Position numbers and translations under genes: made by a program. 64,000 nucleotides of DNA. It comes from Bacillus sp. UNC438CL73TsuS30. Lineage in GTDB: Bacteria; Bacillota; Bacilli; Bacillales; Cytobacillaceae. The notes below the pieces were generated by a model that saw nothing but the letters and a program-made list of their open reading frames with translations, was not told the origin of the DNA and did not search any database. The stretch lies in contig NZ_AXVA01000014.1 of the NCBI RefSeq assembly GCF_000482325.1, positions 1 through 64,000 on the forward strand, in the 5' to 3' direction. Shown piece by piece: positions 34,175-42,080 of this stretch. Positions within the stretch are counted from its first letter, which is position 1, and each line of letters begins with the position of its first letter.

Positions 34175-35290
34175 ATGGAAAATGCGAAGATTGATCCAAA
34201 GCAATTGTTTTCTCTCATGTTTTTATTTCAGTTAGGAACGGGAATTGTTACAAGAATGGGGATGCAAGCGAAACAAGATTCTTGGATATCCATCTTTATT
34301 GGCATGTTCGGAACACTCATTCTATTTTTCTTGGTTTACCTACAGATATTCAAACAGTATCCTACTCTTCCTTTTACAGGAATTTTAGTAAAAGTATTTA
34401 GTAAATATATCGGGATTCCTTTAGGCCTGGTTTATATTAGCTATTTTTTCTTTGTAGCCTCAGTAAATGCGCGTCATTTAGGGGATACAATGGGGACTTA
34501 TATTTTACCGGAAACTCCGGTTCCTGTTATTATTTTCATCAGTCTCGTCCTGGTTTCTTATGCCTGCTTTTTAGGAATTGAAGTTATAGGGAGAACGGCG
34601 GAGATATTATTTGCTGCAATGGTTGTTTTTGGCTTAACTGGTAATTTAACTGTGTTTGCTTCCGGTATTATAAAACTTAGGAACTTGCAGCCCATTTTAG
34701 AATTCGGCTGGCTGCCAGTTCTAAAGCACTCAGTCCCATTAATGATTTTTTTTCCATTTGGGGAAATTTTCCTCTTTCTTATGTTTTTCCCTTATTTAAA
34801 TAAGCCCGATTTGGTGAATAGAACTGGTTTATTGTCTATTTTTTTAAGTGGTTTAGGTCTTTCTTGGACCTTTCTCCTGATCATTAGTGTAATAGGTATT
34901 GGAGCACAAGCTGTTGAAATCCCGTTGCTTAGTGCGGTTGAAAAGATTAATGTTGGTCATATTATCCAGAGGATGGACTCCATCGTGGTTGGGACATTTG
35001 CTGTCGGATTTTTCATTAAAATGATTCTCTATGTTTACGCAGTAGTGATTGGGTTAACAGAAATTTTTAAATTTAAACGATATCAGCCCTTGATTTTTCC
35101 CGTAGTTTCCCTCATCTTTATTTACTCTTTGGTATGGGCGAACAATAAAGTTACTTATCAAGGCTTTTTTTATAATAAAATGCCTTACTTGGTTGGGTTC
35201 CCGCTTTTAGTTGGGATGCCTATCATTGTACTGATAATGATATTAGTTCGTAACTATTTTGGTACAATACGAGCGAATATACCAAAGTAG
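34175..35290 (+). CDS. Spore germination permease, GerAB/GerKB family (copy 3)
   Basis: About 371 residues, ten hydrophobic segments; IDPKQLFSLMFLFQLGTG start, AKQDSWISIFIG, ILPETPVPVII and GHIIQRMDSIVVG keep the B-subunit pattern, though it is more diverged than the other two. ATG 34175 (GGGAAGGA, spacing 10) is more likely than ATG 34136, which has no ribosome site. It is divergent from the A gene; the 190 bp between them must hold both promoters. Confidence 0.85.
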   Translation: MENAKIDPKQLFSLMFLFQLGTGIVTRMGMQAKQDSWISIFIGMFGTLILFFLVYLQIFKQYPTLPFTGILVKVFSKYIGIPLGLVYISYFFFVASVNARHLGDTMGTYILPETPVPVIIFISLVLVSYACFLGIEVIGRTAEILFAAMVVFGLTGNLTVFASGIIKLRNLQPILEFGWLPVLKHSVPLMIFFPFGEIFLFLMFFPYLNKPDLVNRTGLLSIFLSGLGLSWTFLLIISVIGIGAQAVEIPLLSAVEKINVGHIIQRMDSIVVGTFAVGFFIKMILYVYAVVIGLTEIFKFKRYQPLIFPVVSLIFIYSLVWANNKVTYQGFFYNKMPYLVGFPLLVGMPIIVLIMILVRNYFGTIRANIPK

Positions 35291-35375
35291 CACAAGTTAA
35301 AAAAGATAGATAAATGATGTCGATAATTGGTTGTAGTTATTGGCGGCTTCAGTGTTTGGTCTATCTTAACATGAT

Positions 35376-35409
35376 GGCTGATTCCAAAAAACGGGAATCA
35401 GCCGTTTTT
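35376..35409 (+). terminator. Intrinsic terminator after germination permease 3
   Basis: GGCTGATTCC (35376-35385) pairs with GGAATCAGCC (35394-35403), followed by GTTTTTTC. Confidence 0.85.
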
Positions 35410-35439
35410 TCATTCTTGAGGTCTTGTAGTAAGTAACTT

Positions 35440-35580
35440 CTACTCTCCCTGAATAGAGTTTAGAAAAGCCTGGATGACATTTGAATCTGGGTCAACAAGA
35501 AAAATCGGAAGACAAACAAGGACGAATAATAAAAGGACATTGGAACCGACTACAATTTGAACCATTTTTTTTGCGTTCAT
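35440..35580 (-). CDS. Small single-helix membrane protein (46 aa)
   Basis: Minus-strand frame of 46 codons starting MNAKKMVQIVVGSNVLLLFV, with a membrane helix at about residues 8-28 and an acidic, soluble end (VDPDSNVIQAFLNSIQGE). GGAGGG eight bases before the ATG is a strong ribosome site, which makes real translation likely despite the size. No family recognised. It lies beside the germination island and could be expressed in the forespore, but nothing in the sequence proves that. Confidence 0.55.
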   Translation of the reverse strand: MNAKKMVQIVVGSNVLLLFVLVCLPIFLVDPDSNVIQAFLNSIQGE

Positions 35581-35952
35581 TTTATTTTCCCTCCGTTTTT
35601 ATTCCAATCTTAATTATTTCCTCTCACCTCCATGAACTTAAAAAGTAGGCTGTTATTTTCCCTTTCTAGCTAGTACAACTATTGTACTCTATTTTCCTAA
35701 ACTATAAAATAAAAATTTGCAATTTTTAGATAAATGGAAGAAAGAAAAATTATTATTTTTAAAAAATTTTAAGTCTTTATTTTTTATTTTTGATATAATT
35801 TTTTTAAGCAATTTTATTAATAAATAGTGCGTTATCTATTTATTTAATCTTGTTTTGAATAATATTGTAAAGTGAATTTATTATTGATTTAATATTAAAT
35901 TTCTGAAGCAATAATTAGTAAAATTAACAAGTAACTTGATTATCAGGAGGGG
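35581..35952. other. AT-rich intergenic region before the amino-acid permease
   Basis: About 370 bp of very AT-rich DNA (long A and T runs around 35700-35880) with no gene. It must contain the permease promoter; several TATAAT-like words are present, so no single one can be chosen. AGGAGG at 35945-35950 is the permease ribosome site. Confidence 0.5.
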
Positions 35953-35958
35953 ATGAGT

Positions 35959-37347
35959 TTGTCTAAGAAAGAGTTAAAAAGAGGACTAGAGGCTAGACAT
36001 ATTGAAATGATTGCTTTAGGCGGCACCATCGGCGTCGGCTTATTTATGGGATCAGCGAGTACGATTAAATGGACAGGTCCATCTGTCATGCTAGCTTATG
36101 CGATTGCCGGAATCTTTATTTTTTTCATTATGCGCGCAATGGGTGAAATGCTCTATTCAGAGCCAACCACCGGATCCTTTGCAACTTTTGCCCATAAATA
36201 TATTCATCCATTAGCTGGTTATATGACAGCATGGAGTTATTGGTTTCAATGGGTTCTTGTTGGAATGGCAGAAATTACCGCGATAGGAATGTATATGAAT
36301 TATTGGTTTCCGCATCTTCCTCAATGGCTGCCAGGAATCATTGCGATGGTCATCTTAGGACTTGCGAATCTAGTTTCAGTTAAGTTTTATGGAGAATTTG
36401 AATTTTGGTTTTCTCTTATTAAAGTAGTAACGATTGTCCTCATGATTATTGCAGGTCTTGGTTTAATATTTTTTGGATTAGGGAACCATGGACATGCCAT
36501 AGGGTTATCGAATATTTGGAAACATGGCGGCTTTTTCACAGGCGGCTTTAAAGGATTCTTCTTTGCATTATCTCTTGTAGTAGCTGCCTACCAGGGAGTG
36601 GAACTTATCGGTATCACGGCAGGGGAGGCAAAAAATCCGACTAAAACCTTAAAAAAGGCAATTAATAATATCATTTGGCGAATTTTAATTTTCTATATCG
36701 GTGCAATTTTTATCATTGTTACTGTGTATCCTTGGAATCAATTAGGGACAATTGGCAGCCCGTTTGTTTCGACCTTTGCTAAGGTAGGAATTACAGCTGC
36801 TGCGGGTATTATTAACTTTGTTGTCATCACAGCAGCTTTATCCGGTTCTAATAGTGGAATTTATAGTGCAGGTCGAATGCTTTATACTTTAGCCATAAAC
36901 GGCCAAGCGCCAAAAAGTTTTGCTAAAATCTCAAAAAATGGGGTTCCGGCAAACTGCATTTATGCAACACTGATCGGCTTATTTATTGGGGTAATTTTGA
37001 ACTATATTGCTCCAAAAGGTCTATTCCTTTATGTTTATAGTGCCAGTGTTCTCCCAGGAATGGTGCCTTGGGTTGTCATAATCATTAGTGAGCTTAAATT
37101 TAGAAAAGAAAAAGCTGCTGAAATGTCCAGCCATTCTTTCAAGATGCCACTTTCTCCAATCAGCAATTATATGACGATTGTATTTTTACTATTCGTCCTT
37201 GTAGGAATGTGGATCAATACTGACACTCGCGTTTCGTTGATTGTAGGTCTGGTATTCCTTGCGATTGTTGCGGGCAGCTTTTATCTTTTTAAAATGGGTA
37301 AACGTGTTCCGTTAGAGGATTCAAATAAAAAGCAAAATATTGCTTAA
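35959..37347 (+). CDS. Amino acid permease (APC superfamily, AAT type)
   Basis: Proton-coupled amino acid importer, about 462 residues with 12 membrane segments. N-terminal [28 protein letters not shown] is the AAT-family signature, with [14 protein letters not shown] in the second segment and [17 protein letters not shown] around residue 205. Specificity cannot be read; B. subtilis relatives include YbxG, YtnA and AapA. ATG 35953 lies only 2 bp after AGGAGG, so TTG 35959 (spacing 8) is the better start. Single gene with terminator. Confidence 0.88.
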   Translation: MSKKELKRGLEARHIEMIALGGTIGVGLFMGSASTIKWTGPSVMLAYAIAGIFIFFIMRAMGEMLYSEPTTGSFATFAHKYIHPLAGYMTAWSYWFQWVLVGMAEITAIGMYMNYWFPHLPQWLPGIIAMVILGLANLVSVKFYGEFEFWFSLIKVVTIVLMIIAGLGLIFFGLGNHGHAIGLSNIWKHGGFFTGGFKGFFFALSLVVAAYQGVELIGITAGEAKNPTKTLKKAINNIIWRILIFYIGAIFIIVTVYPWNQLGTIGSPFVSTFAKVGITAAAGIINFVVITAALSGSNSGIYSAGRMLYTLAINGQAPKSFAKISKNGVPANCIYATLIGLFIGVILNYIAPKGLFLYVYSASVLPGMVPWVVIIISELKFRKEKAAEMSSHSFKMPLSPISNYMTIVFLLFVLVGMWINTDTRVSLIVGLVFLAIVAGSFYLFKMGKRVPLEDSNKKQNIA

Positions 37348-37350
37348 TAA

Positions 37351-37394
37351 AAAGGGCTGATGGTGAAGTAACAACAACGCCATCAGCCCTTTTA
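37351..37394 (+). terminator. Intrinsic terminator after the amino acid permease
   Basis: AAAGGGCTGATGG (37351-37363) pairs with CCATCAGCCCTTT (37380-37392), followed by a T run. Confidence 0.85.
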
Positions 37395-37396
37395 TT

Positions 37397-37650
37397 ATGA
37401 GAATCCGACGCTTCCGCATAGGACCAGATGATAAAAATTTTTTTGGAATGCAACCTATTCATCATAAAGAAAAACATCCATCAGAAAGCTCCTACCGTAC
37501 CCTCCCCTCACCAGCAAATATCGCATAGACAATTTCTTTCGAAGTTTTCACATGCATTTAATAACAATCAGTCCTTAAAGGTCAAATACATAAATAAAGG
37601 AAAGCATAAATTTTTCCAATACAGAGCAAATTATAAAGAATTCAACTCAT
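37397..37650. other. Intergenic region without a recognisable gene
   Basis: An 80-codon open frame (37428-37670) is basic, without a ribosome site, and overlaps the ribosome site of the next gene, so I discount it. The promoter of the glutamate synthase-like gene is presumably here; no clear -35/-10 pair stands out. Confidence 0.45.
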
Positions 37651-37666
37651 GTCTAGGAGGATTTGG

Positions 37667-39268
37667 ATGAATATCGCGGATATCTTCACGATTATTGGAT
37701 TTATCGTTTTTGCTGTTATTATTATTGGACTATTGATTTTACTTGTCTATTTGTTAGTGTTGGATCGAAATCAAAAGATGCATTCCATTTTAAGGAATTA
37801 CCCGGTATTAGGAAGGATGCGCTATTTTTTAGAAAAAGTCGGTCCGGAGTTTCGCCAATATTGGTTCAACAGCGATACAGAAGGAAAGCCCTTTTCGAGG
37901 GATGAATATGAACATATCGTAAAAAGTGCCAAGTACAAACGGGATGTTGTCGCCTTTGGGTCGAAACGTGATTTTGAGGAAGAAGGGCTTTTTGTCCGTA
38001 ATGATATGTTTCCAAAATTGGCGGAAGAAGAGAAAATGGATCGGGAAACAAAGGTGAACACCAAAAGGTATCTATTATTGCGAGATCCGCTTTTTTCACA
38101 AAGAAAGGAAAAATGGGAGGACGAAGAGGCACTTGCCTATTTATTGCACGATGATGATGCCGTAGTGGTAGGTCCTAATTGTAAGCACCCTTTTGTATTA
38201 AAGGGATTAATCGGTATGTCTGCGATGAGCTATGGTGCTCTTGGGAAAAATGCAGTTACCGCCCTTTCTAAAGGCCTGGCCTTAGCAAAAGGGACATGGA
38301 TGAATACAGGTGAAGGCGGCTTATCCCCGTACCATTTAGAGGGCGGAGTAGATATTATTATGCAGATTGGTCCTGGTCTTTTTGGAGTACGTGATAAAGA
38401 TGGGGGCGTGGATTGGGATGAGTTGAAGCGCAAGAGTGAGATTCCGCAGGTAAAAGCATTTGAACTTAAACTTGCCCAAGGAGCGAAAACGCGGGGCGGT
38501 CATATTGACGGAGAAAAAGTCACCCCTGAAATTGCCGAAATTCGGAAGGTTGAACCGTATAAATCGGTAGATAGCCCGAACCGTTTCCATCAGTTCAGTG
38601 ATGTTCCTTCGATGTGTGAGTTTATTGAAAAAATCCGCGATACAACAGGAAAACCAGTCGGAATGAAGATTGTTGTCGGTGGGAATGACAGTGTAGAACA
38701 ATTAGCAAGATATATGAAAGAAACCGGAAAAGGCCCGGACTTTATTACAGTGGATGGCGGTGAAGGCGGAACAGGAGCATCATACCAGGAACTGATTGAT
38801 AGCGTTGGATTACCACTAAAGTCAGCTCTTCCCATTTTGGTCTCCACACTTCATAAATATGGGGTACGCGACCGGGTGAAAATCATCGCATCAGGGAAAC
38901 TGTTTACCCCTGACCGCATTGCGATTGCGCTGGCCATGGGAGCAGATTTAGTGAATATTGCCCGTGGTTTTATGATAACGGTTGGATGTATTCAGACCTT
39001 AAAATGTAATTCCAATACTTGTCCAGTTGGGGTCACAACAACTGATCCCGACCTGCAAAAGGCACTTGTAATCGATGAAAAGAAATACCGTGTTGTGAAC
39101 TATCTTGTCACATTACGAAAGGGTTTATTTCGAGTTGCAGCCGCAGCCGGTATTGACTCACCCGTACATTTTAAGCCTAGACATATTAGTTACAAGGATG
39201 AAAAGGGTGTAGTAACTTCTCTTGAGAGTATTCTTAATGAAATCGAGCAGCATATTGGTGCAAGTTAA
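37667..39268 (+). CDS. FMN-binding glutamate synthase-like protein (YerD type)
   Basis: 533 residues. One N-terminal membrane helix (about 7-35), then the GltS FMN/2-oxoglutarate TIM-barrel domain: LKGLIGMSAMSYGALGKNAV, NTGEGGLSPYH, QGAKTRGGHIDGEKV, FITVDGGEGGTGA and NIARGFMITVGCIQTLKCNSNTCPVGV, whose cysteines fit the 3Fe-4S site. It lacks the glutaminase domain and resembles B. subtilis YerD. The electron donor and true substrate are unknown. AGGAGG at 37655-37660 supports ATG 37667 over the ATG at 37649. Confidence 0.88.
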   Translation: MNIADIFTIIGFIVFAVIIIGLLILLVYLLVLDRNQKMHSILRNYPVLGRMRYFLEKVGPEFRQYWFNSDTEGKPFSRDEYEHIVKSAKYKRDVVAFGSKRDFEEEGLFVRNDMFPKLAEEEKMDRETKVNTKRYLLLRDPLFSQRKEKWEDEEALAYLLHDDDAVVVGPNCKHPFVLKGLIGMSAMSYGALGKNAVTALSKGLALAKGTWMNTGEGGLSPYHLEGGVDIIMQIGPGLFGVRDKDGGVDWDELKRKSEIPQVKAFELKLAQGAKTRGGHIDGEKVTPEIAEIRKVEPYKSVDSPNRFHQFSDVPSMCEFIEKIRDTTGKPVGMKIVVGGNDSVEQLARYMKETGKGPDFITVDGGEGGTGASYQELIDSVGLPLKSALPILVSTLHKYGVRDRVKIIASGKLFTPDRIAIALAMGADLVNIARGFMITVGCIQTLKCNSNTCPVGVTTTDPDLQKALVIDEKKYRVVNYLVTLRKGLFRVAAAAGIDSPVHFKPRHISYKDEKGVVTSLESILNEIEQHIGAS

Positions 39269-39275
39269 AATGAGT

Positions 39276-39318
39276 TTTGCCCCCTTAGAAATGAGTTTCT
39301 AAGGGGGCAAATTTTTTT
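39276..39318 (+). terminator. Intrinsic terminator after the glutamate synthase-like gene
   Basis: TTTGCCCCCTTAGAAA (39276-39291) pairs perfectly over 16 bp with 39296-39311, followed by a T7 run. Confidence 0.9.
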
Positions 39319-39329
39319 ATAAGTTGATT

Positions 39330-39357
39330 TTGAGTAAAGTATGTACCAATATATAAT
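39330..39357 (+). promoter_or_regulatory. Candidate promoter of the FAH-family gene
   Basis: TTGAGT (39330-39335), 16-bp spacer, TATAAT (39352-39357), 36 bp before the start codon. Confidence 0.5.
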
Positions 39358-39393
39358 TTGAATAGTCAAAAAGCTAAGAGGAGATGTGGCACG

Positions 39394-40275
39394 ATGAAAC
39401 TGCTTCAATTTAAGAAAAACGATGAGATTCGTTTAGGGGTAAAAACAGATTTCGGCATTTTAGATATTAAAGAGGCAGCCAAAGCTTTCGAGCAGTCCGT
39501 TCCTGTTACCTTTCAGGAGGTAATCTCTCTTTCTAAGGATGGGCTGGCTAAACTTACAAGTTTAGTAGAACGGTCAATATCACACAGAAATGATGAATTA
39601 TTTATTTCAGACGATGCTGTAATCTACGCACCAGTTGTGACGAATCCGGAAAAAATTATTTGTGTCGGCTTAAATTATATTAATCATGCCAAAGAGTCTA
39701 ATATGGATATTCCAACCTCACCGATTTTATTCAGTAAATTCAATAATACGTTAGCGGCCCACCAACAGCCTGTTATTATTCCAGAAGGTGTTGAAAAAAT
39801 GGATTATGAGGCAGAGCTTGTTCTTGTAGTCGGCAAAACAGCCAAAAATGTTTCAGAGGAAGAAGCATTGTCCTATGTCTTTGGTTATACGGCTGGTAAT
39901 GATGTTTCTGCGAGAGATTGGCAATTCAAAACTGGACAATGGCTACTTGGAAAAACTTCGGACGGGTTCGCTCCTGTTGGCCCATATATTGTGACAAGTG
40001 ATGAAATCAATCCCAACTATTTAACGATTGAATGCCGAGTGAATGGAGAAGTTCGCCAAAAAGCGAATACAAAGGATATGATTTTTGACTGCGCAACATT
40101 GGTAAGTTATATTTCCCGGCATATGACATTAAGGCCAGGAGATCTGATTTTTACAGGGACCCCTGATGGTGTCATCCTGGGCTATCCAGAGGAAAAACAA
40201 AACTGGTTAAAATCCGGTGATGAAATGGTCGTTTCCATTGAGTCCTTAGGGGAATTAAAAAACGTTTTACAATAA
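39394..40275 (+). CDS. Fumarylacetoacetate hydrolase (FAH) family protein
   Basis: 293 residues of the FAH C-terminal-like fold, which houses C-C bond hydrolases, decarboxylases and hydratases acting on oxo-acids. Seen: ICVGLNYINHAKE near residue 90, then the metal-binding glutamates in MDYEAELVLVVGK, and NDVSARDWQF...TSDGFAPVGPYI, LRPGDLIFTGTPDGV. ATG 39394 follows GAGGAG. It sits next to, and convergent with, the GntR regulator of an acid-sugar operon, so an oxo-acid from that pathway is a plausible substrate. Confidence 0.85.
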   Translation: MKLLQFKKNDEIRLGVKTDFGILDIKEAAKAFEQSVPVTFQEVISLSKDGLAKLTSLVERSISHRNDELFISDDAVIYAPVVTNPEKIICVGLNYINHAKESNMDIPTSPILFSKFNNTLAAHQQPVIIPEGVEKMDYEAELVLVVGKTAKNVSEEEALSYVFGYTAGNDVSARDWQFKTGQWLLGKTSDGFAPVGPYIVTSDEINPNYLTIECRVNGEVRQKANTKDMIFDCATLVSYISRHMTLRPGDLIFTGTPDGVILGYPEEKQNWLKSGDEMVVSIESLGELKNVLQ

Positions 40276-40279
40276 TGAA

Positions 40280-40322
40280 AAAGCCTGCTCTCCAACATTT
40301 AATCGGGGAGCAGGCTTTTCTT
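40280..40322. terminator. Bidirectional terminator between the FAH and gntR genes
   Basis: AAAGCCTGCTCTCC (40280-40293) pairs with GGGGAGCAGGCTTT (40305-40318), with A and T runs on either side. Confidence 0.85.
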
Positions 40323-40326
40323 CATT

Positions 40327-40956
40327 CTATTGGTCAATTAAGTGCAAACAGAATTCTAAGTCTGCCTGTAAATGTTCTTTCATAAGGGTCTCGGCTTTTT
40401 GCCCATCACGTTCTTTAATCGCGATATAAAGTTGTTCATGCTCGTCGATTAAATGAGGTCGGTTATAAAATACAACAGTCTTTCTGAAAAGGTAAATAAT
40501 TGATTGCATTCTGTCAATAATATCAATCATGACCGGATTATTGCTGGCTCCGACAATAATTTCGTGAAAGCGGGCATTCGCCTCCATGATTTCTTCAACT
40601 GTTCCGGTCCTGCCAATTTCAACACATTCATTTAATGCCTGCAGTTCGTTTTCCTTTAAATAAAAAGCTGCGCATTTTGCTGAATACCCTTCCAATAGAA
40701 TTCGAACTTGGAACATGTTCCGTAAGTCCTTTTCTGTAGGTTTAACAACCCTCTTATTGACAATAAGCCCTTCCTGCTCCAATTTTCGAATCGACTCTCT
40801 GATTGGTGTTCTGCTTACGCCGAGTTCTGAGGCGATTTTCTCTTCTACAATTTTTGTACCGCCATGTAATTCGCCATTTAAAATCTTGTCCCGAATGATT
40901 TCATAGGATTGATGGTAAGCAGGGCGAGATCGATCATTTCCAACCACTTTTTTCAC
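40327..40956 (-). CDS. GntR-family regulator, FadR/FCD subfamily
   Basis: 209 residues. The N-terminal winged helix-turn-helix (residues 12-75: YEIIRDKILNGELHGGTKIV, ELGVSRTPIRESIRKLEQEGL) is followed by an all-helical FCD ligand domain (80-205) with the metal-binding Asp/His pattern (ARFHEIIV and, later, EHEQLYIAI and KEHL). FCD regulators usually bind sugar acids or other carboxylates. GTG start with GGAAGG upstream. Transcribed away from the dehydrogenase-kinase-permease operon, which it very likely controls through the GTATAC sites between them. Confidence 0.88.
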   Translation of the reverse strand: MKKVVGNDRSRPAYHQSYEIIRDKILNGELHGGTKIVEEKIASELGVSRTPIRESIRKLEQEGLIVNKRVVKPTEKDLRNMFQVRILLEGYSAKCAAFYLKENELQALNECVEIGRTGTVEEIMEANARFHEIIVGASNNPVMIDIIDRMQSIIYLFRKTVVFYNRPHLIDEHEQLYIAIKERDGQKAETLMKEHLQADLEFCLHLIDQ

Positions 40957-41029
40957 CTCGATATCCTTCCACTAACTCCTAATAATCTTATCAAATTTTA
41001 TTTTAAAAAAATATAGCCCTTACATAGGT

Positions 41030-41058
41030 TTGATAAATTCGTATACAAAAAATATAAA
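41030..41058 (+). promoter_or_regulatory. Sigma-A promoter of the acid-sugar operon
   Basis: TTGATA (41030-41035), 17-bp spacer, TATAAA (41053-41058). The first GTATAC operator lies inside the spacer. Confidence 0.6.
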
Positions 41059-41088
41059 AATGTATACAAAAATTATAATTTCGTGTAC
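41041..41088. promoter_or_regulatory. Three GntR-type operators at 21-bp spacing
   Basis: GTATAC at 41041 and 41062 and GTGTAC at 41083, each followed by AA, start exactly 21 bp apart, i.e. two helical turns, so dimers would bind on one DNA face. The short TNGTATACNA-like palindrome is typical of FadR-subfamily GntR operators. They lie between the divergent gntR gene and the operon. Confidence 0.65.
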
Positions 41089-41110
41089 AATTGGTTTTGT
41101 AAACGAAAAC

Positions 41111-41124
41111 TGAAAGCGATTGCA
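41111..41124 (+). promoter_or_regulatory. cre site downstream of the acid-sugar promoter
   Basis: TGAAAGCGATTGCA fits the CcpA pattern and is about 45 bp downstream of the expected transcription start, a roadblock position. Confidence 0.6.
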
Positions 41125-41183
41125 CCTTAATGGGTAATCCAAAAAGAAAGGCAATTGCTTATAAATAGAAAGAAGGAATAAAA

Positions 41184-42077
41184 ATGGAACGTCGAGTTGG
41201 TTTTATTGGATTAGGAATCATGGGAAAACCAATGTCATTGAATCTAATTAAAGCGGGGCATACACTTACTGTTTTTGATTTAAATCAAGATGCAGTAAAA
41301 ACGGTAGTAGAAGCTGGAGCTGCAGCAGCTCATTCTCCTAAAGAGGTTGCTGAGCAAAGTGATGTCATTATTACTATGTTACCTGCTTCTAAACATGTTC
41401 AAGAAGTCGTTCTAGGTCAGAACGGAATCTTAGAAGGCGCTAAAGAAGGATCCGTCATCATTGATATGAGTTCGATTACGCCAGATGTTTCTCGTGAACT
41501 TGCTGCAGAAGCGGCGAAAAAAGGTGTTGGCATGCTGGATGCACCTGTCAGCGGTGGGGAACCAAAAGCAATCGATGGTACCTTAGCAATTATGGTTGGC
41601 GGTAAAGAGGATGTTTTTGAAAGCGTTAAATCAGTGTTATATGGCGTAGGGAAAGACTTGACTTTAGTGGGGGATAATGGATGTGGGGTTACCGCAAAAC
41701 TGGCCAATCAGATTATTGTAAACCTAAACATCGCGGCCATGTCTGAAGCACTTGTTTTAGCAGCAAAGGCTGGCATTGATATTGAAAAAATGTATCAAGC
41801 CATTCGCGGCGGACTTGCCGGTAGTGCCGTACTTGATGCAAAAGTGCCAATGATTCTGGACCGCAATTTTGTTGCCGGCGGAAGCATTGCCATCAATCTT
41901 AAAGATATTTCTAATGTAATGGACACCGCCCATGAAATCGGAGTTCCACTTCCATTATCCAGCCAGTTGTTAGAAATTTTCCATTCATTAAAGGTCGATG
42001 GGAAAATCAAGGATGACCATGGCAGCATTGTCCGCTATTATGAAAAACTTGCGAATGTTGAAGTAAAGAGGGCGTAA
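41184..42077 (+). CDS. NAD-binding 3-hydroxyacid dehydrogenase (tartronate semialdehyde reductase / threonate dehydrogenase type)
   Basis: 297 residues of the beta-hydroxyacid dehydrogenase family: Rossmann GFIGLGIMGKPMSLNL at the N-terminus, substrate motif DAPVSGGEPKAIDGTLAIMVGG near residue 115, and the catalytic lysine in NGCGVTAKLANQIIV near residue 170. GarR/GlxR reduce tartronate semialdehyde to glycerate; LtnD/DenD oxidise threonate or erythronate at C2. The DUF1537 kinase 3 bp downstream favours the latter, but sequence alone does not settle it. First gene of the operon. Confidence 0.85.
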   Translation: MERRVGFIGLGIMGKPMSLNLIKAGHTLTVFDLNQDAVKTVVEAGAAAAHSPKEVAEQSDVIITMLPASKHVQEVVLGQNGILEGAKEGSVIIDMSSITPDVSRELAAEAAKKGVGMLDAPVSGGEPKAIDGTLAIMVGGKEDVFESVKSVLYGVGKDLTLVGDNGCGVTAKLANQIIVNLNIAAMSEALVLAAKAGIDIEKMYQAIRGGLAGSAVLDAKVPMILDRNFVAGGSIAINLKDISNVMDTAHEIGVPLPLSSQLLEIFHSLKVDGKIKDDHGSIVRYYEKLANVEVKRA

Positions 42078-42080
42078 ATC

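Noticed and set aside
37428..37670. 80-codon open frame before the glutamate synthase-like gene
   Set aside because: No ribosome site and it overlaps the ribosome site and start of the real gene.
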